Below, piece after piece: positions 1-6,257 of a stretch of DNA of 6,257 bases; position 1 is the stretch's first letter; each line of letters opens with the position of its first letter. The notes below the pieces were generated by a model. That model saw only the letters and a program-made list of their open reading frames with translations. It ran no database searches and was not told where the DNA came from. The position numbers were made by a program, and so were the translations under genes. The stretch is taken from assembly GCA_902803345.1 (NCBI GenBank), contig CADCPV010000107.1, forward strand, positions 1 through 6,257. Direction: 5' to 3'. This DNA comes from an uncultured Eubacteriales bacterium. GTDB lineage: Bacteria; Bacillota_A; Clostridia; Lachnospirales; Lachnospiraceae.

Positions 1-1559
1 AGGTTGTCTTCCTTGTTCTGCGCCTTGAACCAGGCGTTGATCTTGTTCTTGGCCTGAGAGGAACGGACGATCTTGAGCCAGTCACGGCTCGGCCCCCGGG
101 AATTCTGCGAGGTCATGATCTCCACGCGGTCGCCGGACTGGAGCTTCGTCTCGATCGGCACCAGCGTTCCGTTGACCTTTGCGCCGACCATCCGGTTTCC
201 GACCGCCGAATGGATCGAATACGCAAAATCGATTGTATTCGAGCCTGCGGGCAGCGCCTTCACATCGCCTGTCGGGGTAAAGACATAGACATAGCTGTTG
301 AAGAGGTCAAAGTCTCCTTTGATGAGGTTGACAAACTCCTTGCTGTCCGAAGTCTGCCAGTCCATGATTGACCGAAGCCACGAGAGCTTCTGTTCGTCCG
401 AGCTTCCGCCGGCTGAAACGGAGCCTTTTTCCTTGTATTTCCAGTGCGCCGCGATGCCGTATTCCGCAGTGCGGTGCATTTCAAACGTCCGGATCTGGAT
501 CTCGAAGGGCGTGCCCGAGCGGTCAATGACGGTCGTGTGCAGCGACTGGTACATGTTGGGCTTTGGCATCGCGATATAGTCCTTGAAGCGTCCCGGAAGC
601 GGCTTGAACATCTCATGCACGACGCCGAGCGCCGCATAGCAGTCGATGACATTGTCCACCAGAATCCGGATCGCGAAGATATCGTAGATCTGTTCGAGGG
701 TCTTATTCTGCTGCAGCATTTTCTTGTAAATGCTGAACAGGTGCTTCTGCCGCCCGGAAATCTCCGCGCGAAGGTTCTCCCTGGCAAGCCGGCCCGCAAT
801 CTCCTCTTTCTTATCCGCAATGAAGGATTCGCGTTCGGCATCGTTTAAGGCCAGTTTGTGCGCAAGCTCCTCAAACACATCCGGATGCAGGATCGCAAGC
901 GAGCGGTCGTCAAGCTCCACCTTGATCATGCTGATACCGAGCCGGGAAGCGACCGGGGAGAAAATGTCCATCGTCTCCTTGGCTTTCCGGATCTGCGTGT
1001 CCCGGCTCCAGTACTGGAAGGTGCGCATGTTGTGCAGGCGGTCGGCAAGTTTGACGAGAATGACACGGATATCCTTCGCCATGGCCATGAACATTTTGCG
1101 GAGGTTTTCCGCCTGAATATCTTCCTTGTCCATGCCCCAGTCGATCTGCGTCACTTTCGTAACGCCTTCGACAAGATCCGCGATTTCCGCCCCGAAATGC
1201 TTCGAGATATCCTCGTAACTGAAGCGGGTATCTTCCACAACATCATGCAGAAGCCCGGCGACGATACTCTCCTTGTCAAGCTCCAGCTCCGCCAGGATAA
1301 TTGCGACATTCAAGGGATGAATGATGTAGGGCTCGCCGCTTTTCCGGACCTGGTTCCCATGCGCTTCCTGCGCCATCTTATAGGCGTCCTCGATCAGGGA
1401 AAGGTCATCCGAAGGGTGGTATTTCTGGATTTCCAGGATCAGCTTCTGGTAAAGCTGTTCCTCGGAGGTATAGTCGGCCGGCTGGTCCACGTCAAGCTCG
1501 TGGCAGATTACCTGCTGCACAAGCTCCGCGCTGATCAGCTGTTCCTGATTCTCAGCCAT
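1..1559 (-). CDS. relA: Bifunctional (p)ppGpp synthetase/hydrolase Rel (RelA/SpoT family), 3' end outside window
   Basis: Cytosolic stringent-response enzyme that makes (p)ppGpp from ATP plus GTP/GDP and also hydrolyses it. I read 519 codons from ATG at 1559 with no stop before the window edge; full-length relatives are about 730-770 residues, so the C-terminal part (helical, zinc-finger/RRM and ACT regions) is missing only because the window ends. Visible order: HD hydrolase domain (about 55-200) with RKSGEPYIIHP (72-82), H105-D106 followed by E109-D110, and KLADRLHNMRT (170-180, D173 and N177); synthetase domain (about 270-375) with RFKD (324-327), YQSLHTTV (337-344), E353 in FEIQIRT and AAHWKYKE (370-377); TGS domain (about 422-484). 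An intact HD site plus RFKD rather than ExDD indicates a bifunctional enzyme, not a synthetase-only E. coli RelA type. The start is fixed by a strong AAGGAGG upstream and by 38 bp separating it from recJ. Identification is firm; activity is inferred from motifs. Confidence 0.97.
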   Translation of the reverse strand, partial: MAENQEQLISAELVQQVICHELDVDQPADYTSEEQLYQKLILEIQKYHPSDDLSLIEDAYKMAQEAHGNQVRKSGEPYIIHPLNVAIILAELELDKESIVAGLLHDVVEDTRFSYEDISKHFGAEIADLVEGVTKVTQIDWGMDKEDIQAENLRKMFMAMAKDIRVILVKLADRLHNMRTFQYWSRDTQIRKAKETMDIFSPVASRLGISMIKVELDDRSLAILHPDVFEELAHKLALNDAERESFIADKKEEIAGRLARENLRAEISGRQKHLFSIYKKMLQQNKTLEQIYDIFAIRILVDNVIDCYAALGVVHEMFKPLPGRFKDYIAMPKPNMYQSLHTTVIDRSGTPFEIQIRTFEMHRTAEYGIAAHWKYKEKGSVSAGGSSDEQKLSWLRSIMDWQTSDSKEFVNLIKGDFDLFNSYVYVFTPTGDVKALPAGSNTIDFAYSIHSAVGNRMVGAKVNGTLVPIETKLQSGDRVEIMTSQNSRGPSRDWLKIVRSSQAKNKINAWFKAQNKEDN

Positions 1560-1568
1560 GTCCGTCTT

Positions 1569-1576
1569 CCCTCCTT
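1569..1576 (-). promoter_or_regulatory. Ribosome binding site of rel
   Basis: AAGGAGGG lies 9 bases before the rel ATG. It is a near-perfect anti-16S match and the strongest Shine-Dalgarno in the window. It supports the chosen start and suggests rel is translated efficiently and independently of recJ, unlike the two overlapping junctions upstream. Confidence 0.85.
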
Positions 1577-1596
1577 CCGGTAGTAGTTAAAAAAGT

Positions 1597-1625
1597 ATTA
1601 TACCCTATCCTTCCCCATTCTGCAA
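1597..1625 (-). promoter_or_regulatory. Candidate sigma-A-type promoter for rel inside the recJ 3' end
   Basis: Reading the minus strand, TATAAT (1602-1597) is a perfect -10 hexamer that overlaps the recJ stop codon. With a 17-base spacer, TTGCAG (1625-1620) sits at the -35 position and matches only TTG of TTGACA. Transcription would begin near 1590, giving a leader of about 30 bases that contains the strong ribosome binding site. There is no extended -10 TG. The perfect -10, standard spacing and location just ahead of rel argue for it; the weak -35 and lack of any expression data argue for caution. Confidence 0.45.
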
Positions 1626-3385
1626 TACGACATGCATACAATTTGTACGCTTTTTTGGCCCATATATTCGTTAATTTCCGGGTAAAATGTAAAGGCGAGA
1701 TCCACTTTGTCAGTCGCGGAACGACGAAGTAGCTGCAGCTCCCGCTCGCCGTATTCCTCCCGGATCAGCGAAAGAAGCGCTTCCGGGTCTCCGAAATGCA
1801 CCGCGTCGATCGAATATCCGAACTCGTCCTGCAGGCTCATTCGTACGACGTTCTGCCGCTTCCCGACAATCCGAAGCGACCGGATCCGAAGATGCGCCAG
1901 CGCAAACACAGGACGCGGGTTACCGGTCCCGAAAGGCGCCAGACGGGAGAGCTCCTCAATAAGACCCTGGCTCAGGTATTGAAGCGGCACCCGCGCGTCT
2001 ATCTGTACCAGCGGCATCAGGTCCTTCTCTGTGAGTGTACAGTGCTCGTTCAGCTCTTTTCTCAGCGTTTCGAGGTTTTCTTCCGGAAGCGAGAGCCCCG
2101 CAGCCATTTTATGGCCCCCGAAACGCGTTAAAAGGTGCTTTTCCGGGATCAGAGCCTCGAGCATGTGGAAATTCTCAATGGAACGACCGGAGCCCCGAAG
2201 GCCGCCTTCTGCGTCCGTAAAAACGAAGACCGGCCGGCTGTACTTTTCCCTGACCCGGCCCGCTACGATCCCGACCACGCTTTCGTGAACGCCGTGAAGC
2301 CGCACGAAAAGAACCTTATCATCCTTCCAGGGCGCTGATTCGATTTCAGAATAAGCCTGTTCTGTCCCGCGGTCGGTTTCGTCCTTCCGCTGTTCATTCA
2401 GTTCCCGGATGGCTTTTGCAAGTCTGCCGGCTTCTTCTTCGTCTTCAGTCTGCAGCAGCCGGAACGCATGCCGCACATCCGAAAGCCGTCCGACCGCGTT
2501 GAAGGACGGTCCGATCACAAATCCGAGATGATAGGCAGTGAGTTTTTCCTTCTGAAGATCGCAGGCCGAAATCAGCGCAAGAAGCCCGGTTTTCTTCGTT
2601 TCATGAAGCGCCGACAGCCCGGCTTTCACAAAAATCCGGTTTTCTCCCTGAAGCGGGACGACGTCCGCGACAGTGGCGATCGCAAGGTACTCATAGAGTT
2701 CCTGTTCTGCCTCTTTCGGAACGCCAAACTCCCGGTACAGGCACTGGATCAGCCGGAAGGCAACACCGGCGCCGCAGAGCTCCTTAAAAGGATACGCACA
2801 GCCCGGCTGCTTCGGATCGATCACTGCATCCGCATCCGGAAGAATCCAGCGCCTATCCCCGTTCTGAAGCTCCTCATACTGAACTTCATGGTGATCGGTT
2901 ACAATCACCTGAAAGCCCTGCTCTTTCGCATACGAAACCTCTTCGATTGCCGCAATGCCGTTGTCGCAGGTCAGGATCAGGCTGCAGCCCGCAGCTTTCG
3001 CTTCGTCAATAATCCGCCTGTTCAGGCCGTAGCCCTCCCGGACCCGGTTCGGCGTAAAGAGTTGGGCTTCGCCGCCGCAGCGCCTGATCCCCTCATACAG
3101 AATTTCTCCGGCGAAAATACCGTCGTCGTCAAAATCACTTGCAATTGCAGTCCGTTCTCCCCTGCGGATTACTGCGGACAGGATTTCGACGCCTTCTTTC
3201 ATGCCTTTCATGAGCATGGGATCCGAAAGATCCGCCATTCCGGCATACAGGAAGTTTCGCGCCTCCTCAAGTGTCTCGATCCCGCGGTTTCGCATGATCC
3301 GGGCTGTCAGTTTTGAAACCGAAAGCTCCCGGCTCCACAGGTCAAAATCCGCCCGTTTTGTATATTCCACCCAGCGTTCCTTCAT
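1598..3385 (-). CDS. recJ: Single-stranded-DNA-specific exonuclease RecJ
   Basis: Cytosolic 5'-3' single-strand DNA exonuclease of the DHH phosphoesterase family, used in recombinational and mismatch repair and at stalled forks. The 595 residues fit the family's usual 560-600. Visible order: DHH domain with motif I DFDDDG (84-89), motif II TCDNG (139-143), motif III DHH (164-166) and motif IV VADVVPL (239-245, D241); then the GPSFNAVGRL segment (292-301); DHHA1 domain with VHESVVGIVAGR (366-377), GSGRSI (398-403) and RFGGHKMAAG (421-430); and a RecJ-type OB domain beginning near LAPFGTGNPRPVF (482-494). All expected metal ligands are present. Motif I has an extra Asp (D87) where hydrophobic residues are usual. 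The ATG overlaps the stop of the upstream membrane protein (TGATG), so translation is probably coupled; AAAGGA 8 bases upstream serves as its ribosome binding site. The last codons include AGA and AGG and overlap a possible rel promoter. In B. subtilis apt lies between recJ and rel; here it does not. Confidence 0.95.
   Translation of the reverse strand: MKERWVEYTKRADFDLWSRELSVSKLTARIMRNRGIETLEEARNFLYAGMADLSDPMLMKGMKEGVEILSAVIRRGERTAIASDFDDDGIFAGEILYEGIRRCGGEAQLFTPNRVREGYGLNRRIIDEAKAAGCSLILTCDNGIAAIEEVSYAKEQGFQVIVTDHHEVQYEELQNGDRRWILPDADAVIDPKQPGCAYPFKELCGAGVAFRLIQCLYREFGVPKEAEQELYEYLAIATVADVVPLQGENRIFVKAGLSALHETKKTGLLALISACDLQKEKLTAYHLGFVIGPSFNAVGRLSDVRHAFRLLQTEDEEEAGRLAKAIRELNEQRKDETDRGTEQAYSEIESAPWKDDKVLFVRLHGVHESVVGIVAGRVREKYSRPVFVFTDAEGGLRGSGRSIENFHMLEALIPEKHLLTRFGGHKMAAGLSLPEENLETLRKELNEHCTLTEKDLMPLVQIDARVPLQYLSQGLIEELSRLAPFGTGNPRPVFALAHLRIRSLRIVGKRQNVVRMSLQDEFGYSIDAVHFGDPEALLSLIREEYGERELQLLRRSATDKVDLAFTFYPEINEYMGQKSVQIVCMSYCRMGKDRV
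1634..1650. repeat. Imperfect 17-bp palindrome in the recJ 3' end
   Basis: The plus strand reads GCATACAATTTGTACGC, with 7 of 8 symmetric pairs matching around a central T (the A1636/C1648 pair fails). It lies 8 bases upstream of the possible -35 of rel and inside recJ coding sequence. On the plus strand it is followed by six T. It could be a protein-binding site or a weak hairpin, but palindromes this good are expected about twice by chance in 6 kb, so position is the only argument for function. Confidence 0.25.
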
Positions 3386-4977
3386 CAGTTCTGTCCTTTC
3401 GAAAGAACCACACCTCTCAGGTCAAACTGGGAGATCACTTCTCTCGTGACACTTCCGTCCTTGATGTCCTGCTGGATACTCATCTCGATCTGGGTCAGAT
3501 ACACCGCAGTATCCTTGTTCTGCAGCGCCGGATTCAGGGTACGAAGGTATTTCTGCTGCTCTGCGCTGCCTGCATCGGAATTCTCTTCGACATAGGCAAT
3601 TGCCGGGTTCAGAAATTCGGAAAGGTCCAGCACCGCCTTCTCTTCATTGTCTGAGAAAATGACCGGGATCGCCGCATAATCGACCGGATAGCCCGTTTCG
3701 TAGCTGTACTCGCCGAGTTCCTCAAGATCCACAGAAAAACTGCGCATCGTGTCAAAGCCGGAAAGCTGGATATTCGGCGCGAGATCCTGCACATAGAGGC
3801 TGAACCAGGTATAGTCATCAGGCCGATCGGGATCCCAGTTAACATCCTCATCAACATCCTGGTTTCCTGCCCAGGTGCGGGTTTTGGACCAGCGCGCCAC
3901 ATTGGGAATGTTCAGAACCGGAAGGATGGTTGCGATGCCGATCAGGGCCGCAAGGATCAGCACAAGAAGCTGCAGCTTATCCGTCTTAAACCACAGGAAA
4001 ATGATAACCGCAAGCTCAAAGATCAATAAAACCAGCCCCGAATAGCGCCAGGGCGTAAAGCCGTACTGGCGGATTCTCAGAAATAGCGCCAGGCTCTGCA
4101 AAGCAAACAGCGGCAGAAAAGCAACCGGAAGATACCGGCGCACATAGGAGAAGAAATTCTTTCCGCTCTCCTGGTCGTCGATCATCCAGAATACGAAGCA
4201 GATCATGAAAAGAGCCGTCATGATGCCGAAAATCGAGTTGCTTGGAAGGTGCTGCTGCACAATCAGCTTCACCATATAGGTGTACCCGATCAGAATCGCG
4301 GCAATCTCGAAGATCGGGAATACAACACGGATCATCACGGCGAAGAACCTGCCGGTTTCCTTTGCCGGACGAAGAAGCGCGGCCATACAGCCCGGAACCG
4401 TAATAAACCCGAAAATCAGAATTGCCGCAGAACTGAGCGCCTTGTCATAGAATTCGCCGAAAAGGCCCATAATAACAAAAAGCAGGATCAGAATGAGTCC
4501 GCCGATGATCAGAGAAGCCGCGACGACAAGAACGCAGTTCCGGAAAACCCGTCCCGCAAACCGACGGAATTCATCCCCCGATTTCTTCCAGGCAAAGAAC
4601 AGCACAAGAAGACACAGAATCAGCCCATAGCCGCAGGCTATATACATGATCCGCGCCGAAACAAAGTTTTCAAAGAGATCCGAACTGTAGAGGTACGGCC
4701 GGAGCAGAAGTCCGAGCGTTATCGCAAGCACTGCCGCAATGCCGGTCCCGATCCATTTCTTATAGTCCGTAAACAAAAGCTCCGCAAGGAAAATCCCCGC
4801 AAAGGCCAGCACCAGGATTACCGGAATGAAGATCAGTTCGTAATCTTCAATCATGACAAAATCCAGAAGATTGTCAATAAAGATAAACAGCGTTGCAGTA
4901 AACAGCACGCACAGGGATACCCGGTGCGCCTTCAACAGTTCAAGCCTTCCCCGTATTGATTCAAATAGTTTTTTCAT
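3385..4977 (-). CDS. Polytopic membrane protein, DUF4153-like, with soluble C-terminal domain
   Basis: 530-residue inner-membrane protein of unknown function. I count about 11 hydrophobic helices (roughly 19-41, 47-69, 74-92, 108-129, 146-171, 179-201, 212-238, 246-265, 280-300, 312-330, 334-354), then a soluble domain of about 175 residues (355-530). The basic N-terminus and basic loops at 130-146, 202-210 and 272-281 place the N-terminus inside and the C-terminal domain outside. The segment RIRQYGFTPWR (301-311), at the end of a helix, resembles the hallmark of DUF4153 proteins; this assignment is from recognition, not a search. An acidic run with DVDED (374-378) and DPD (382-384) follows the last helix. 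No signal peptide, transporter motif or catalytic motif is evident. The start overlaps the kinase stop as ATGA, with AGGTGG just upstream, so it is probably co-translated with the kinase. It could be a sensor partner, a regulated target of the two-component system, or a transporter; the sequence does not decide. Confidence 0.85.
   Translation of the reverse strand: MKKLFESIRGRLELLKAHRVSLCVLFTATLFIFIDNLLDFVMIEDYELIFIPVILVLAFAGIFLAELLFTDYKKWIGTGIAAVLAITLGLLLRPYLYSSDLFENFVSARIMYIACGYGLILCLLVLFFAWKKSGDEFRRFAGRVFRNCVLVVAASLIIGGLILILLFVIMGLFGEFYDKALSSAAILIFGFITVPGCMAALLRPAKETGRFFAVMIRVVFPIFEIAAILIGYTYMVKLIVQQHLPSNSIFGIMTALFMICFVFWMIDDQESGKNFFSYVRRYLPVAFLPLFALQSLALFLRIRQYGFTPWRYSGLVLLIFELAVIIFLWFKTDKLQLLVLILAALIGIATILPVLNIPNVARWSKTRTWAGNQDVDEDVNWDPDRPDDYTWFSLYVQDLAPNIQLSGFDTMRSFSVDLEELGEYSYETGYPVDYAAIPVIFSDNEEKAVLDLSEFLNPAIAYVEENSDAGSAEQQKYLRTLNPALQNKDTAVYLTQIEMSIQQDIKDGSVTREVISQFDLRGVVLSKGQN
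3394..3399 (-). promoter_or_regulatory. Ribosome binding site of recJ within the upstream gene
   Basis: AAAGGA lies 8 bases before the recJ ATG, inside the last codons of the membrane protein gene. It supports the start that overlaps the upstream stop as TGATG, an arrangement typical of reinitiation or coupled translation. Confidence 0.7.
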
Positions 4978-6257
4978 TCTTCCACCTTTTCTTCCACCGC
5001 CGGTTCTTCGGCTACCGGCAGCTCAAACCAGAACTGTGAGCCCTCTCCGAGTGTGCTCTCAACGCCGAACTGTGCTCCGTGCATTTCCAGAATTTCCCTT
5101 GCGATCGCAAGTCCGAGTCCGGTTCCGACAGGACGGCTCGTCCTGCTGTTGTCGCCCTTGTAATAGCGGTCCCAGATATTTGAAAGCTCGGATTCGCTGA
5201 TCCCCCGGCCGTGGTCGCAGACGCTGATCCGCACCGTTTTCTCCGAATCCTGCCTGGACACTTCTTCCAGAACCTCTACGATTTTGTCCGCACCCGCGTA
5301 GTTGATCGCGTTTCCGATCAGGTTATAAAGCACCCGGTCCATTTCCCGCATATCCGCGTGGACAAAGATCTCATGCCCGGCATCCAGATAGCGGAACTCA
5401 TAGCCCTCGCTTTCCTTGAGCTTGCTGATCCGGTACAGGATGCTGCCGATGCTCCTTGACAAGGAATACACTGTTTTTTTCGGCGTTTCCTGCGCGCTCT
5501 GCAGCCGGCTGACATAGATAATATCATTGATCAGGTCGCTGAGGCGGTTCGCTTCGTCAATGACCATCTGCAGGTTTTCCGGCGAATTTTCTCCCGGCAG
5601 GTCCCGCATGACCTCCGCATAGCCGCGGATCATCGTGAGCGGGGTCCGAAGGTCATGACTGACATTCGCAATGATATCCCGCTGCAGGTCTTCCGCCGCT
5701 TTCAGTTCCTGTCCCGTCTGGTTCAGTGTATCTGTGAGTTCCGAAATTTCCCTCAGATTGCTCTCGGGAAGATTGACCGAGTAATCGCCGGCCGCAATCC
5801 GTGCCGCACCCCGGTTGATTCTCTCCATCGGCTTTGCGATTCTCCGCGCAAGGATCGCTGACGAAGCGACGGAAAAGAGCACAAAGGCAGCCGATCCGAG
5901 GATCAGGACCCAGCGGATGGATATCGTCGTCAGACGCACCGGATACAGCCGTGTCGCGAGCAGAATCATAACTGAATTGCCGTCTTTCTCTACGACCCGG
6001 ATGTCAAAAATCCGTTCGGGCGATTTCTGGCTTTCCTCAGACAGCACTTGATAATCCGCGCCTTCGGCGAGCAATGCAAAATCCGACTCCCGAAGGTAAA
6101 TCCTGTTTCTCTTCGGGTTCCCTTTCATTTCCCGGTAAATGTCCCGGAGGAGATTCTGCATCCAGGGCTCAATCAGTCCGCTGGTCGTCACGTTTTCAGA
6201 AGTTTCCAGGGTCTCCCCGTTTTCGGATATCAAGAACACCCGGGTGTCATAGCGTTC
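4974..6257 (-). CDS. Sensor histidine kinase (HAMP-HisKA-HATPase), 5' end outside window
   Basis: Membrane sensor kinase of a two-component system; it autophosphorylates on His and passes phosphate to a response regulator not seen here. The frame is open to the window edge (427 codons visible), so the GTG at 6239 is internal and the N-terminus with the first TM helix is missing. Numbering from that GTG: extracytoplasmic sensor region to about 107; TM helix about 108-130; HAMP about 131-183; HisKA H-box NVSHDLRTPL (192-201, phosphorylated H195); N-box NLIGNAINYA (306-315); G1 box DHGRGI (342-347); F-box-like IWDRYY (355-360); G2 box GTGLGLAI (372-379). All catalytic boxes are intact. The protein ends in an acidic Glu/Val/Pro-rich tail (410-421). 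The sensor region has no domain I recognise. Its stop overlaps the start of the DUF4153-like gene (ATGA). A response-regulator gene is expected immediately upstream, as in most such pairs, but this is inference. Confidence 0.95.
   Translation of the reverse strand, partial: ERYDTRVFLISENGETLETSENVTTSGLIEPWMQNLLRDIYREMKGNPKRNRIYLRESDFALLAEGADYQVLSEESQKSPERIFDIRVVEKDGNSVMILLATRLYPVRLTTISIRWVLILGSAAFVLFSVASSAILARRIAKPMERINRGAARIAAGDYSVNLPESNLREISELTDTLNQTGQELKAAEDLQRDIIANVSHDLRTPLTMIRGYAEVMRDLPGENSPENLQMVIDEANRLSDLINDIIYVSRLQSAQETPKKTVYSLSRSIGSILYRISKLKESEGYEFRYLDAGHEIFVHADMREMDRVLYNLIGNAINYAGADKIVEVLEEVSRQDSEKTVRISVCDHGRGISESELSNIWDRYYKGDNSRTSRPVGTGLGLAIAREILEMHGAQFGVESTLGEGSQFWFELPVAEEPAVEEKVEE
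4982..4987 (-). promoter_or_regulatory. Ribosome binding site of the DUF4153-like gene
   Basis: AGGTGG lies 4 bases before the ATG, inside the final codons of the kinase gene. The spacing is short but workable, and the ATGA stop/start overlap makes translational coupling to the kinase likely. Confidence 0.6.

Noticed and set aside
260..841. 193-codon minus-strand open frame inside rel
   Set aside because: Out of frame with rel in the synthetase/TGS region, with an Arg/Ser-rich product; the rel frame runs intact through the whole stretch.
943..945. Ser205 of Rel where B. subtilis-type enzymes have His (AHRLG segment) as an unusual change
   Set aside because: This position varies in Clostridia Rel proteins as I recall them, and it is not one of the catalytic residues.
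858..1583. 241-codon plus-strand open frame opposite rel
   Set aside because: It lies antisense to clearly coding rel sequence, has no recognisable domain and shows the His/Arg/Leu-rich composition typical of a shadow frame in moderately GC-rich DNA.
1589..1594. Run of six T on the minus strand after recJ, as a terminator
   Set aside because: No GC-rich hairpin precedes it on the minus strand; it is more simply the initial transcribed region after the possible rel -10.
2468..3316. 282-codon plus-strand open frame opposite recJ
   Set aside because: It is antisense to the conserved DHH and DHHA1 coding region, and its product has no motif or plausible fold; a shadow of recJ.
4249..4959. 236-codon plus-strand open frame opposite the membrane protein
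   Set aside because: Low-complexity, strongly charged product (rich in Lys, Arg, Asn, Gln, Glu), as expected from the complement of hydrophobic TM codons.
6237..6239. GTG as the start of the kinase
   Set aside because: The frame stays open to the window edge, there is no convincing ribosome binding site, and a start here would leave the sensor without its first TM helix.

Overview
The window holds four genes, all on the minus strand, apparently one co-directional operon. In transcription order (right to left) they are: a sensor histidine kinase whose 5' end lies outside the window, a polytopic membrane protein of the DUF4153 type, a RecJ-family single-strand DNA exonuclease, and a bifunctional Rel (p)ppGpp synthetase/hydrolase whose 3' end lies outside the window. 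Nothing on the plus strand is convincing. I see no RNA genes, mobile elements, CRISPR arrays or long repeats.

Organism: the recJ/rel neighbourhood, the style of the Rel protein (RFKD synthetase motif, intact hydrolase site), the AGGAGG-type ribosome binding sites and a histidine kinase of a type I associate with Lachnospiraceae (IWDRYYK and GTGLGLAI motifs) point to a Clostridia-type Firmicute, most likely Lachnospiraceae or a relative. Base composition looks moderately GC-rich (mid-50s % by eye). The family-level placement is inference from memory of protein style, not from a search.

Layout: 6257-4974 is the histidine kinase (periplasm-facing sensor region, TM helix, HAMP, HisKA, HATPase). 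4977-3385 is the DUF4153 protein (about 11 TM helices plus a soluble C-terminal domain of about 175 residues). 3385-1598 is recJ. Then comes a 38-bp gap, the only intergenic DNA, and 1559-1 is rel, truncated after 519 codons. Kinase and membrane protein overlap by ATGA; membrane protein and recJ overlap by TGATG. These suggest translational coupling. The recJ-rel gap has a strong Shine-Dalgarno and a perfect TATAAT straddling the recJ stop codon, so rel may also have its own promoter.

How they may work together: recJ next to rel is a familiar Firmicute arrangement, although the apt gene found between them in Bacillus subtilis is absent here. The unusual element is the coupling of an envelope sensor kinase and an uncharacterised membrane protein directly upstream of DNA repair and stringent-response genes. 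The kinase and DUF4153 protein may form a membrane sensing unit, but this is a hypothesis. I do not see clear evidence of a wholly new system; the most interesting points are the operon architecture, the DUF4153 protein and the possible internal rel promoter.
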